DNA of 57,636 nt from an uncultured Faecalibacterium sp. (lineage in GTDB: Bacteria; Bacillota; Clostridia; Oscillospirales; Ruminococcaceae): NCBI GenBank assembly GCA_934518555.1, contig CAKSXW010000006.1, positions 1 through 57,636 of the forward strand, read 5' to 3'. The notes below the pieces were generated by a model, which was not told the origin of the DNA, did not search any database, and saw nothing but the letters and a program-made list of their open reading frames with translations. A program made the translations under genes and the position numbers. Position 1 is the first letter of the stretch; the number at the start of each line of letters is the position of its first letter. Of the stretch, positions 16,698 through 25,433 are shown one piece after another.

Positions 16698-17681
16698 ATG
16701 ATTCGTTTCGCCTTAGTGGCAGCGTCCACCCTGGGGTTTGTGCTGACGTTGGCCCTTGGCAATTTTATGGCTCCCTTGCTGCGGCAGCTGGAGCGCAGCC
16801 GCCGGGGGGAGCAGAGCCCCCAGCAGCAGGTGCCGGCCCTGGGGGGCCTGTGCCTGATGGTCAGCACCCTGGCTGCCGTGGGGGTGGGCTGGACTGCTGC
16901 CTGTGCCGCCCAGCCGGAGCTGCTGGGCAGCCAGAACCAGCTGACCTCCCGGCTGCTGCTGGCCCTGGTAGGGGCCCAGCTTTTTGGGGCCGTGGGCCTG
17001 GCAGAGGACCTGGTCCGACTGCAGGGACCGTCGCCCCTGGGGCTCCGCCGCCTGCCCCGTCTGGGGCTGGAGGCAGCCGCTGCGGCAGTTTTTCTGGGGC
17101 TGCTGGCCCTTCGGGGCTGTCTGCCCACCGGGGTGCAGCTGCCGGGGCTGGGCTATGTGGAGCTGGGGGCCGCTGCCCCGGTGCTGTGGGGGCTGCTTCT
17201 GGTGGCTCTGGCAGAATCTGCCCGGGTGGCTGACGGCGCCGACGGCACCGTGTGCGGCTCGGCCTTTGTGGCCATGCTGGGGCTTATGATGCTGGAGACC
17301 CGGCTGGGCTGGTTCCCCCTGGCAGTGCTGCCTGCGGCCTTGGCCGGGGCATTGCTGGCCTTTTTGCTGTGGAACTTTCCCCCGGCAAAGCTGCGGCCCG
17401 GCAGCTGTGGCTGCCTGTACCTGGCAGGCATGGTGGGCTGTGTGCCCCTGTGCATGGGCTATGGGGAGCTCAGCATCCCCCTGGCACTGCCCTTCTGGGC
17501 AGAGGGGGCCATGGTGCTGCTGCAGATCCTCAGCCACCGGTTTGCCGGGCGGCCCTTGTTCCGGGCGGCACCGCTGCACCGCTGGCTGGAGCAGAAGGGG
17601 GCCGGGCCTGTTACAGTGTTTTATTGGCTGTGCGCCCTCAGCGTGTGCGGCCTGGTGCTGGCTACCTGCCTTATCCGGTAA
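16698..17681 (+). CDS. Diverged MraY-family membrane protein
   Basis: This 327-residue, roughly ten-helix protein fills the mraY place between murF and ftsW and aligns with MraY over its length. Several residues normally invariant in MraY are changed. The N-terminal substrate motif is reduced to VPALGG (45-50). The Asp-Asp site reads AED (102-104). The Asn-rich NLTDGLDG region reads RVADGADG (176-183), keeping only the two Asp. The metal-binding Asp of the GDTGS motif is lost in PGSCG (234-238), and the His triad reads LHRW (293-296). MraY transfers phospho-MurNAc-pentapeptide to undecaprenyl phosphate, the first membrane step of wall synthesis; this protein may be inactive or altered. Leu, Gly and Ala are very abundant. 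Spacing within the operon is tight. Confidence 0.8.
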   Translation: MIRFALVAASTLGFVLTLALGNFMAPLLRQLERSRRGEQSPQQQVPALGGLCLMVSTLAAVGVGWTAACAAQPELLGSQNQLTSRLLLALVGAQLFGAVGLAEDLVRLQGPSPLGLRRLPRLGLEAAAAAVFLGLLALRGCLPTGVQLPGLGYVELGAAAPVLWGLLLVALAESARVADGADGTVCGSAFVAMLGLMMLETRLGWFPLAVLPAALAGALLAFLLWNFPPAKLRPGSCGCLYLAGMVGCVPLCMGYGELSIPLALPFWAEGAMVLLQILSHRFAGRPLFRAAPLHRWLEQKGAGPVTVFYWLCALSVCGLVLATCLIR

Positions 17682-17717
17682 GGCAGAGCCGGAACAATAA
17701 GAGGGGAGAGATGGCAG

Positions 17718-19040
17718 ATGGCGACCATCCGCAAAAAAAAGAAAGCACCGATCTCGGTGTTCCAACGGGACCCGGGGCCCTGGTCCCGGCTGATGATCAA
17801 CTGGCTGGCCACCCTGGCAGTGATTATGGTATTTGGGCTGGTGATGCTGTTCAGTGCCAGCTACACCACTGGGTATCTCCGCATGGGAGACAGCTTCCAC
17901 TACATCAAGCAGCAGGCCCTGTGCATGATGATCGGCCTGGGGTGCATGGTGGTGATCAGCTATGTGGACCATCGGTTCCTGCGGATGCTGGTGTGGCCCG
18001 GCTACTTTGTGGTGCTGGCCATGCTGGGGGTCACCCTGCTGATGGACCCCCTCAACGGCTGCCGTCGGTGGATCCGTCTGGGAGGCCTTACCATCCAGAG
18101 CTCCGAGGTGGCGAAGTTTGAGATGATCCTGCTGTGCTCCCACCTGGCGGCCAAGGCACCGCAGGTGGAGAATCTGCGGCCGGGCCGCCTGACCCGGCTG
18201 CGGTTCCGGGAGTGGCTCCAGGTCCGGGTGTGGCAACAGCTGGTGATCCCGGTGCTGCCTCTGCTGCCGGTGGTGGCGCTGCTGGTGCTGGAGCCTCATA
18301 TGTCCGGCATCGTGCTGACGGTGGCAGTGGTGGGCACCATCCTGCTGCTGTCCGGCAGCGGCGGCATCCTCACCTGGGTGGGGGCCGGCACCGCCGGGGT
18401 GCTGCTGGAGACCCTGCTGTCCCACGTGGACTCCATCCCTTACCTGCAGGACCGTCTGGACGGCTGGACCCAGGACCTGAGCAAGATGACGGACCAGACC
18501 GTCCAAAGCCTGTATGCCATCGGCTCCGGAGGCCTGAAGGGCCTGGGCCTGGGCAACAGCGTGGAAAAACAGCTCTGGCTGCCGGAAAGCACCAACGACT
18601 TTATCTTTAGTGTGGTGTGCGAGGAGCTGGGCTTTATCGGGGCCTTGATCATCATTGTGCTGTTCGTGCTATTCATCCTCCAGGGGCTGTTTATCGCCTA
18701 CCAGGCCGAGAACCTGTACTGCACCATGGTGGGCATTGGCATCATGGCCCAGATCGCCTGGCAGGTGTTCTGCAACATTGCGGTGGTCACCAACACCCTG
18801 CCCAACACCGGCATCAGCCTGCCCTTTTTCTCCTCCGGCGGCACCAGCCTGATCCTGCTGCTGGCAGAGATGGGAGTTATGATCAACATAGGCCGCAACG
18901 GCCAACGGGCTGCCCAGCAGCGAGAGGCCCTGCGTGCCCAGCATGAGGCTGCCAAGGCCCAGCAGGAGGCAGCTTTGAAAGAAAAAACCATCGTACTGGC
19001 CGACGCCCTGGCTCAACGGGACCGCCAGCCCGAGCAATAA
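17718..19040 (+). CDS. ftsW: SEDS-family peptidoglycan glycosyltransferase FtsW
   Basis: This 440-residue membrane protein has about ten helices and polymerises lipid II together with the class B PBP. SEDS marks are GLVMLFSAS (about 39-47), NGCRRWIRLGG (about 114-124), the loop with LPESTNDFIFSVVCEELG (about 290-307) and NTLPNTGISLPFFSSGGTS (about 356-374). The C-terminal tail (about 395-440) is a charged Gln/Ala/Glu helix in the cytoplasm. RodA is the nearest alternative, but cluster position favours FtsW. GAGGGGAGAG precedes the ATG. murG follows after 15 bases. Confidence 0.95.
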   Translation: MATIRKKKKAPISVFQRDPGPWSRLMINWLATLAVIMVFGLVMLFSASYTTGYLRMGDSFHYIKQQALCMMIGLGCMVVISYVDHRFLRMLVWPGYFVVLAMLGVTLLMDPLNGCRRWIRLGGLTIQSSEVAKFEMILLCSHLAAKAPQVENLRPGRLTRLRFREWLQVRVWQQLVIPVLPLLPVVALLVLEPHMSGIVLTVAVVGTILLLSGSGGILTWVGAGTAGVLLETLLSHVDSIPYLQDRLDGWTQDLSKMTDQTVQSLYAIGSGGLKGLGLGNSVEKQLWLPESTNDFIFSVVCEELGFIGALIIIVLFVLFILQGLFIAYQAENLYCTMVGIGIMAQIAWQVFCNIAVVTNTLPNTGISLPFFSSGGTSLILLLAEMGVMINIGRNGQRAAQQREALRAQHEAAKAQQEAALKEKTIVLADALAQRDRQPEQ

Positions 19041-19055
19041 CTAGGAGGGATCCCT

Positions 19056-20183
19056 ATGAACGTTCTCATTGCTGCCGGCGGTACAGCCGGACATATCAAC
19101 CCAGCTCTTGCCATTGCAGGTGCGCTGAAGCAGGCAGACCCGTCGGTCCAGATCCATTTTGCAGGCCGGAAGGAGGGCATGGAGTACCGCCTGGTGACCC
19201 AGGCAGGCTACCCCTTCCACCACATCGAGATCACCGGATTCCAGCGCAAGCTGTCTTTGCGGAACATCCAGCGGAACCTGGTGACCCTGTGGAACCTGGC
19301 CCTGTCGGGGCCCAAGGCCAAGGCCATCCTGAAGGAAGTGCAGCCGGATTTGGTCATTGGCTGCGGCGGTTACGTGTCCGGCCCGGTGGTGCGCTGCGCC
19401 GCCAAAAAGGGCATCCACACCGCCATCCATGAGCAGAACGCCTTCCCCGGCGTTACCAACAAGCTGCTGGCCCCGGATGTGGACATCGTGTTTGCGGCGG
19501 TGCCTGCGGCAGTGGAAAAGCTGGGGGCCCCCGGCAAGACCCAGGTGGTGGGCAACCCGGTGCGACCGGAGGTGTTTGCCCAGGCCGGCAACCGGGAGGC
19601 CATCCGGGCCCGGCTGGGTGCCGGGGACCGCACGGTGATCCTGTCCTTTGGGGGCAGCCTGGGTGCCCGTCGGGTGAACCAGGTGGTGGCAGACCTTTGC
19701 GCCTGGGAGCAGCAGGAGCACAAGCCGGTGCTGCACCTCCACGCCACCGGCCAGTACGGGGTGCAGCTGTTCAAAGACCTGGAGCAGGAGAAGCACTTTG
19801 CCGAGGGTGACAGCCTGGTGGTGCAGGAATACATCAACAATATGCCGGAGCTGCTGGCAGCGGCGGACCTGGTGATCAGCCGGGCCGGAGCCCTGACCCT
19901 GGCAGAGCTGGAGGCTGTGGGCCGTGCAGCGGTGCTGATCCCCAGCCCCAATGTGGCCGAGAACCATCAGTATTACAACGCCCTGGAGCTGCAAAAGGCC
20001 GGGGCCGCTGTGGTGCTGGAAGAAAAAGACCTGACCGGGGAGGCCCTGGTGCAGACCGTATCCCAGCTGCTGGCGGAGCCCGGCAAGCTGGCAGAGATGG
20101 GCCGCAACGCCCGGAGCCTGTCGGTGGACGACAGCCTGGACCGCATCGCTGCTGCGCTGCTGGACCTGGTAAAGAACCACTGA
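19056..20183 (+). CDS. murG: Lipid II synthase MurG
   Basis: This 375-residue GT28 glycosyltransferase adds GlcNAc from UDP-GlcNAc to lipid I at the inner membrane face. It begins with the lipid-binding GGTAGHINPAL loop (about 8-18), shows HEQNAFPG near 125-132 and the nucleotide-sugar site with SRAGALTLAELEAVG (about 273-287) and the following PSPNVAENHQYYNA. TAGGAGGGATC precedes the ATG. Length is typical. The presence of an intact murG directly after the altered MraY-like gene implies lipid I is still made by some route. Confidence 0.96.
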   Translation: MNVLIAAGGTAGHINPALAIAGALKQADPSVQIHFAGRKEGMEYRLVTQAGYPFHHIEITGFQRKLSLRNIQRNLVTLWNLALSGPKAKAILKEVQPDLVIGCGGYVSGPVVRCAAKKGIHTAIHEQNAFPGVTNKLLAPDVDIVFAAVPAAVEKLGAPGKTQVVGNPVRPEVFAQAGNREAIRARLGAGDRTVILSFGGSLGARRVNQVVADLCAWEQQEHKPVLHLHATGQYGVQLFKDLEQEKHFAEGDSLVVQEYINNMPELLAAADLVISRAGALTLAELEAVGRAAVLIPSPNVAENHQYYNALELQKAGAAVVLEEKDLTGEALVQTVSQLLAEPGKLAEMGRNARSLSVDDSLDRIAAALLDLVKNH

Positions 20184-20213
20184 CCCCCACCAATGTGAAA
20201 GAAGGTGCAGTCC

Positions 20214-21701
20214 ATGCAGCAATACGGCAGCAACGGGCACCCCTATGATCAAAGCCGGGACCCTCTGCGGTTCTCCTCTGCCCCCACCGGGCAGGGCGGC
20301 AGGCCTGACAACGGCTGCGGCTTTAACGGGGAGCCCCTGAGCCGACCCCCGGCCCGTGCCGCCAATGGCACCGTGCGCCGCACCCGGACCGATAACAGCA
20401 TCGAGTTCCCCACCCAGGCTCCGGCCTCCGGGGCCCAAAGGCCCCGCCGCAGCCCCCAGAGCGCCCGGACCGCCTCCCGGCCCCAGGGCTCCCGGCCCTC
20501 CCAGCATCGTGGAGGCCAAAGCACCCGGCAGCCCCGGCAGGTCCAGCGGCCCAGCCAGGGCCGCCGCCCGGCGTCCGGCAGCGGCCAGCGGTACAACAAG
20601 GACCAGCGGCTGCGTCCGGCCCCCGGCCAGGACCTGCAGCGCAGGGAAGGCCGCAAAAAACGCCGCCTGACCCGGGCCGCTGTCCGACGCCGCAGGGCCC
20701 TGCGGCGTCTCACCGCCTTTGCGCTGCTGCTGTGCGTCATCGGGGCCGGGATGTACCTGACCATGACCATGCTGTTCCGCATCCACACCATCCAGGTGCA
20801 GACCGCCGACGGCACCCCGGTGCAGACCATTGCCGGGTACTCTGCCGACAGCATCCTGCAGGCCCTGGGGGTGCAGGTGGAGGATAATATCTTCAGCTTT
20901 GAGCCCGGTGCTAAGGCAGCAGCCCTGGAACAGCAGTTCCCCCTGCTGGAATCCATCCGGGTGGTACGGGATTACCCCAATACCGTGGTGGTGCAGGTGA
21001 CCCAGGCGGTGCCTGCCTACGCCATGGAGGCCGGGGGCAGCTGGCTGACTTTGTCGGAGCAGTTCAAGATCCTAGAAAGCAGCCCGACCCAGCCCCAGGG
21101 CCTGTGTACTCTGTGGGGCGGTGAGGTGGCCACCACTACCCCGGGCCAGCAGCTGGCCTTTGCGGCCCGGCAGCCGGACAGCGGCTCTGCCTCGGAGCAG
21201 GACACCACCCAAAGCCCCCTGGAGGCTCTGGGTACTCTCCAGACTAAGCTGGAGGAATACGGCCTGCTGGACCAGGTGACCCGGCTGGAGTTTGCAGAAA
21301 CGGAACAGATCGCCTTTTTGTACCAGGACCGCATCAGTGTGCTGCTGGGCACCCTCAACGACCTGGATTACAAGCTGGACCGGGCCCGGTATATGCTGAA
21401 CAATGAGGACGGCAAGGGCTGTGCCGCCACCGACACCGGACGGCTGGACTTCAGCCATGTCAGTGCCGGCAGCACCCGGAAGATCTACTTCGCCCAGGGG
21501 GAGCCCACCCTGCCCTCCGGCTATGTGGTGCCTCCGGCCCCGGAGCCGGACCCTGCCGAGACCCCGGCCCAGGACACTGAGGCCGCCGAAACCACCGAGA
21601 CTACGGAAACTACGGAGACCACCGAGACCGCCGGAGAGGCTGCAGAGGCCGCCCCGGACCAGGCTGCCCCTGCCGACCCCCAGGCCGGCACCCCGGCGTG
21701 A
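20214..21701 (+). CDS. ftsQ: FtsQ/DivIB-type division protein with long disordered ends
   Basis: This 495-residue protein has a disordered N-terminal cytoplasmic tail rich in Pro, Arg, Ser and Gln (about 1-160), one membrane helix (about 164-186), a POTRA domain (about 190-265, FRIHTIQVQTADG then VVRDYPNTVVVQV) and the FtsQ beta domain, ending in a Thr/Glu/Pro/Ala-rich tail with repeated TTET units (about 455-480). FtsQ/DivIB links FtsL and FtsB to the FtsWI synthase. I choose ATG 20214 rather than GTG 20205 because GAAGG sits too close to the GTG. Both tails are unusually long for the family. Confidence 0.85.
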   Translation: MQQYGSNGHPYDQSRDPLRFSSAPTGQGGRPDNGCGFNGEPLSRPPARAANGTVRRTRTDNSIEFPTQAPASGAQRPRRSPQSARTASRPQGSRPSQHRGGQSTRQPRQVQRPSQGRRPASGSGQRYNKDQRLRPAPGQDLQRREGRKKRRLTRAAVRRRRALRRLTAFALLLCVIGAGMYLTMTMLFRIHTIQVQTADGTPVQTIAGYSADSILQALGVQVEDNIFSFEPGAKAAALEQQFPLLESIRVVRDYPNTVVVQVTQAVPAYAMEAGGSWLTLSEQFKILESSPTQPQGLCTLWGGEVATTTPGQQLAFAARQPDSGSASEQDTTQSPLEALGTLQTKLEEYGLLDQVTRLEFAETEQIAFLYQDRISVLLGTLNDLDYKLDRARYMLNNEDGKGCAATDTGRLDFSHVSAGSTRKIYFAQGEPTLPSGYVVPPAPEPDPAETPAQDTEAAETTETTETTETTETAGEAAEAAPDQAAPADPQAGTPA

Positions 21702-21736
21702 GCCAACAGCAAAGGATTTTGAGGAGCGTGTGCAGT

Positions 21737-23215
21737 ATGAAACTGGAACAACTGATGGAGGGCGTGCCCTATACCCTGGTGCAGGGCACCCTGGATACCG
21801 ACATTGAGGATCTTATCTACGACAGCCGCAAGGCGGCCCCTGGCCGGGTGTTCGTGTGCATCGTGGGCACCCAGCGTGACAGCCACGAGTTTGCCGCAGA
21901 CTGCGTGGCTCAGGGCGTTTGCGCCCTGGTGATCCAGCACGACATCGACCTGGCTCAGGTGCCGGGGGTCACGGTGGTAAAGGTGGAAAGCAGCCGTTAC
22001 GCCATGGCCCTGATGAGTGCAAACCTCTTTGGCAACCCGGCCCGGCAGATGACCATGATCGGCGTTACCGGTACCAAGGGCAAGACCACCACCACCCACA
22101 TGATCAAAAGTGTGCTGGAGGCCGCAGGCCGCAAGGTGGGCATGATCGGCACCAACGGCATCTACTTTATGGGCCATCATAAGGACACCGCCAACACCAC
22201 CCCGGAAAGCTACGAGCTGCAAAAGACCTTCCGGGAGTTTCTGGACGCCGGCTGCGACACCGCCCTGATGGAGGTGTCCAGCCAGGGCCTGATGATGGAC
22301 CGGGTGGCAGGCATCCACTACAACGTAGGCGTGTTCACCAACCTTTCCCCGGACCACATCGGCCCCGGGGAGCACAAGACCTTTGAGGAGTACCGCAGCT
22401 GGAAGGGCCAGCTGTTCCGCCGCTGCGATGTAGGCGTGGTGAACCTGGACGATGCCAACACCGCCCCCCTGCTGGAGGGCCACACCTGCCGTCTGGTGAC
22501 CTATGGCCGCAGCCAGCAGGCAGATTACCGTGCCGTAGGCTGTGAGCTGCTGCGGACCCACGACTTTTTGGGGGTGCAGTTCCACGTCACGGGCCAGGAC
22601 GAGATGGACGTAAAGGTGAATATGCCCGGTGACTTCAGCGTGTACAACGCCCTGGCCGCCCTGGCGGTGGGCAAGGTGCTGGGCCTGCCGGATGCCGCTA
22701 TCCACCAGGGCCTGGGCACCTGCGTGGTGAAGGGCCGGGTGGAGCTGGTGCCCATCAGCAAAAAGTTTACCATCCTGCTGGACTACGCCCACAACGAGGT
22801 GTCCACCGAGAGCCTGCTGACCACCCTGCGTGCCTACAAGCCCCACCGTCTGGTGGTGGTGTTTGGCTGCGGCGGCAACCGGTCCAAGCTGCGGCGGTAC
22901 GGCATGGGGGAGATCTGCGCCAAAATGGCAGATTTCTCCATCCTCACCGAGGACAACAACCGCTTTGAAAAGGTGGAGGATATTATTGCAGACATCCGGG
23001 TGGGCATGAACAAGGGCAACCCGGAGGCAAAGTTTGTGGAGATCCCGGACCGTCTGGACGCCTTGCACTACGCTGTGGACCACGCACAGGAAGGGGACCT
23101 GATCGCCGTCATCGGCAAGGGTCACGAGACCTACCGGGACCGGGAAGGGGTCAAGACCCCCTTCCTGGAGCGGGAGCTGCTGGAAGAGTACGCCCAGCAG
23201 AAGGGTCTGGAATAA
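21737..23215 (+). CDS. murE: UDP-MurNAc-tripeptide synthetase MurE
   Basis: This 492-residue Mur ligase adds the third residue to UDP-MurNAc-L-Ala-D-Glu. The ATP loop TGTKGKTTTT lies at about 112-121, the carboxylated-Lys region and the C-terminal ligase domain with FGCGGNRSKLRR follow, and the amino-acid-recognition motif reads EDNNRFE (about 411-417). In meso-DAP enzymes this motif is DNPR; here Asp, Asn and Arg remain and Pro is Asn, so meso-DAP is the likelier substrate but not certain. GAGGAG precedes ATG 21737; a GTG overlapping the ftsQ stop at 21698 is in frame but has no ribosome site. murD, murC and ftsZ are not in this cluster. Confidence 0.93.
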   Translation: MKLEQLMEGVPYTLVQGTLDTDIEDLIYDSRKAAPGRVFVCIVGTQRDSHEFAADCVAQGVCALVIQHDIDLAQVPGVTVVKVESSRYAMALMSANLFGNPARQMTMIGVTGTKGKTTTTHMIKSVLEAAGRKVGMIGTNGIYFMGHHKDTANTTPESYELQKTFREFLDAGCDTALMEVSSQGLMMDRVAGIHYNVGVFTNLSPDHIGPGEHKTFEEYRSWKGQLFRRCDVGVVNLDDANTAPLLEGHTCRLVTYGRSQQADYRAVGCELLRTHDFLGVQFHVTGQDEMDVKVNMPGDFSVYNALAALAVGKVLGLPDAAIHQGLGTCVVKGRVELVPISKKFTILLDYAHNEVSTESLLTTLRAYKPHRLVVVFGCGGNRSKLRRYGMGEICAKMADFSILTEDNNRFEKVEDIIADIRVGMNKGNPEAKFVEIPDRLDALHYAVDHAQEGDLIAVIGKGHETYRDREGVKTPFLERELLEEYAQQKGLE

Positions 23216-23227
23216 AAGTTTTTACGC

Positions 23228-23266
23228 AGAAAAGGCTGCTGCACGGTGTGTGCAGCAGCCTTTTCT
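23228..23266 (+). terminator. Bidirectional terminator after murE
   Basis: A perfect 16-bp stem (AGAAAAGGCTGCTGCA and its complement) around a 7-base loop separates murE from the convergent flavoprotein gene. T-rich arms serve both strands. Confidence 0.92.
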
Positions 23267-23293
23267 GTGTTTATCTCAGACGGAAGAGGGAGA

Positions 23294-25207
23294 TCAGATC
23301 TCCTTCTTCAGGGTCTCGCCCATGATGTAGCCGTAGGTCAGAGCGGCGTCAAAGCCCATGCCGTACTGCTTGGCGTCCTTCTCCTCGATGGAGCCGCAGA
23401 CGTCGCCGGCAGCGTACAGGCCGGGGATAGCCTTCTTCTCCTCGTTCAGCACGTGGCAATCGGTGTCGATGGCCAGACCAGCGGTGGTCAGGTAGAAGGT
23501 GGGGTCCACACGGATGGCCCACAGGCCGTCACGGGTCTCGATGTAGGGGCAGTTGCGGCGGCCGAACTCGTCGGGCTCACCAGCCAGAGCAGCGGCGTTG
23601 TTGGCCTCGATAGCCTCTGCCAGGTTGGGCAGGTTCAGCTCCTCAGCAGCCTTGGCCACGCTGTCGTAGTGGACAGCCTCGCCCTTCTCGAACATAGCCA
23701 CATAGCCGTTGAAGCCGTAGGACTCGCTGTCACGCAGCTTCACAGCAGAAGCCTCGTCGAACACATAGTAGAAGGTGTCGCCGTTGTCCTTGTTCAGCTT
23801 AGCCTTCGCCATGGTGTAGTGGTTGTCGGAGATGATGTTGCCGATGTTGTCACCACGGACGTTGACCATGATGCCAGGGGCAGACTGGTGGATGAAGGCC
23901 AGCTCGAACTTGCTCTTGTAGCTGGACAGGAAGGCAGGCAGGGTGCGGTTGGCGCACTCCACATAGCCGCCTGCGTCGATACCCATCTGGATGCCCTCGC
24001 CAGTCATGCTGGAAGCGCAGTTGAAGAAGAAATCGGCGTAGTCGGGGTTGTACTTCTTCAGCATCTCGGTGTTCTTGGCAAAGCCGCCGGATGCCAGGCA
24101 CACAGCCTTACCACGGAGGGTGTAGCTTGCGCCGTTGTCGCCCTTGGCGTGGAAGCCCACCACACGGCCCTTCTCGTCCTTGATCAGGTCGGTGACGCTG
24201 GTGGAGTAGATGATCTTGCCCTTCTCGTACTTCTCCACACGCTGTGCCATGAACATCATAGCGTAGCCTGCGCCGCCCTCGTAGCAGCCGGGAGCCAGGT
24301 AGGGGGTAGAAGCACCGTACTGGGTAGCGCTCTCGTAGTTGCCCATGGTGTTGAAGCCGATGCCGATGCTGGACATCCAGTCCACCAGATCGCCTGCCAC
24401 GGTGTACTGCTTGGTCATGTAGGGCATCTCACCGTTGAAGAACTCGGTGCGGTGGTACTTCTCCATGGTCTGCCAGAAGTTCATCATGCCTTCCAGGGTG
24501 CCCATGGTGGAGTTGCGGAAGCTGCCGTCCACGTCGTAGTTGTACTGCAGCTTGGAGCCTGCGGTGGCCACGCCGCCGTAGGTCATGGACATGGAGCCGC
24601 CGGGGATATCCCGCTTCTCCACCAGGATGACGCTGTAGCCAGCCTCCAGCAGGCGGCAGGCGCAGGTCAGGCCGGAGGTGCCGGCACCCATGATGACCAC
24701 ATCAGCCTCTTCCTCGATGACCTCGTTGGAGGTCTCGGGGGTGACTTCCTTGGAGAAGTCGTCCACGTTGTAGCCAGCCAGCTCAATGGCCTCCTTCACG
24801 GCAGCCTTCACAGCCATGGAGGTGATGGAGGAACCACGCAGGTTGGGCACGTTGATGCTCTGGTGCTCGACGATGGCGGCAGGGATGCGGGAGCAGGCAT
24901 AGTTGCCGATGCCGATGGTCTCCTCGTGGGACAGCACCTCACAAGCGGTGATCTTGCCCTCAAAGAAGGTGGTGGCCACATGGACCCAGCTCTCGTGGCC
25001 CATGGCCTTGGTGACGTACTTGCCATCCACAGGGCTGGAGGGCTTGGTAACGGCGGAGGCTGCCTCAGAGGATGCAGCGCTGGAAGCAGGAGCACTGGTG
25101 GTGCTGGAAGCGGTGTTGCCGCAGGCGGTCAGCAGACCGGCAGCAGCGGCGCCCATGGTGCCCACAGCAGCACCACGCATAAAGTTGCGGCGAGAGATCT
25201 TAGCCAT
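23294..25207 (-). CDS. Tat-exported FMN/FAD reductase lipoprotein
   Basis: This 637-residue flavoprotein starts with a twin-arginine signal, SRRNFMRG at 5-12, and a lipobox LLTAC about 30 residues in, so it should be folded with cofactor, exported by Tat and lipid-anchored outside. A Ser/Ala linker leads to an FMN-binding domain (about 60-140) with GSSITS, a candidate site for covalent FMN. The FAD domain follows: MGAGTSGLTCA dinucleotide loop near 172, then VEKRDIPGGSM and the C-terminal ALTYGYIMGE. This is the fumarate/urocanate reductase-like layout. I start at ATG 25207 so that the signal is at the N terminus. A divergent LysR gene probably controls it. The electron acceptor reduced is not predictable. 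Tat genes lie at 44-46 kb. Confidence 0.9.
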   Translation of the reverse strand: MAKISRRNFMRGAAVGTMGAAAAGLLTACGNTASSTTSAPASSAASSEAASAVTKPSSPVDGKYVTKAMGHESWVHVATTFFEGKITACEVLSHEETIGIGNYACSRIPAAIVEHQSINVPNLRGSSITSMAVKAAVKEAIELAGYNVDDFSKEVTPETSNEVIEEEADVVIMGAGTSGLTCACRLLEAGYSVILVEKRDIPGGSMSMTYGGVATAGSKLQYNYDVDGSFRNSTMGTLEGMMNFWQTMEKYHRTEFFNGEMPYMTKQYTVAGDLVDWMSSIGIGFNTMGNYESATQYGASTPYLAPGCYEGGAGYAMMFMAQRVEKYEKGKIIYSTSVTDLIKDEKGRVVGFHAKGDNGASYTLRGKAVCLASGGFAKNTEMLKKYNPDYADFFFNCASSMTGEGIQMGIDAGGYVECANRTLPAFLSSYKSKFELAFIHQSAPGIMVNVRGDNIGNIISDNHYTMAKAKLNKDNGDTFYYVFDEASAVKLRDSESYGFNGYVAMFEKGEAVHYDSVAKAAEELNLPNLAEAIEANNAAALAGEPDEFGRRNCPYIETRDGLWAIRVDPTFYLTTAGLAIDTDCHVLNEEKKAIPGLYAAGDVCGSIEEKDAKQYGMGFDAALTYGYIMGETLKKEI

Positions 25208-25286
25208 AGCAGTTTGCCTTTCTTTTCTTCTTGATCTTTTTCTTCGGAATTCTTCTGTTCCATCGTGTGTTTTGAACATTGACATG

Positions 25287-25315
25287 ATTATAGCAAAGTT
25301 TCGCTCTGCTGTAAA
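25287..25315 (-). promoter_or_regulatory. Promoter of the Tat flavoprotein gene
   Basis: On the minus strand TTTACA (25310-25315), a 17-base spacer and a perfect TATAAT (25287-25292). Confidence 0.8.
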
Positions 25316-25365
25316 ATTGAAAAAAATCCGGGATTTATCAAAATTGTTTATAAATTTATCGCCAC

Positions 25366-25394
25366 TTTACCACAGAAAAGGAATCCGCTATAAT
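25366..25394 (+). promoter_or_regulatory. Promoter of the LysR gene
   Basis: TTTACC (25366-25371), 17 bases, then TATAAT (25389-25394). Between the two divergent promoters (25336-25359) TTTAT occurs three times, including the palindrome ATAAATTTAT at 25350-25359, a plausible LysR-binding zone. Confidence 0.7.
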
Positions 25395-25433
25395 AAAAGA
25401 AGTACAAGTTTTGCAGGGAGGGTGGCAGTTTCT

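Noticed and set aside
12707..17128. A very long open frame on the minus strand opposite the PBP-murF-MraY genes
   Set aside because: It mirrors codons of well-supported genes in GC-rich DNA and has no ribosome site or recognisable domain.
21560..21660. Short repeats as possible CRISPR
   Set aside because: These are codon repeats for Thr-Glu in the ftsQ tail; units are short, lack spacers and no cas genes are near.
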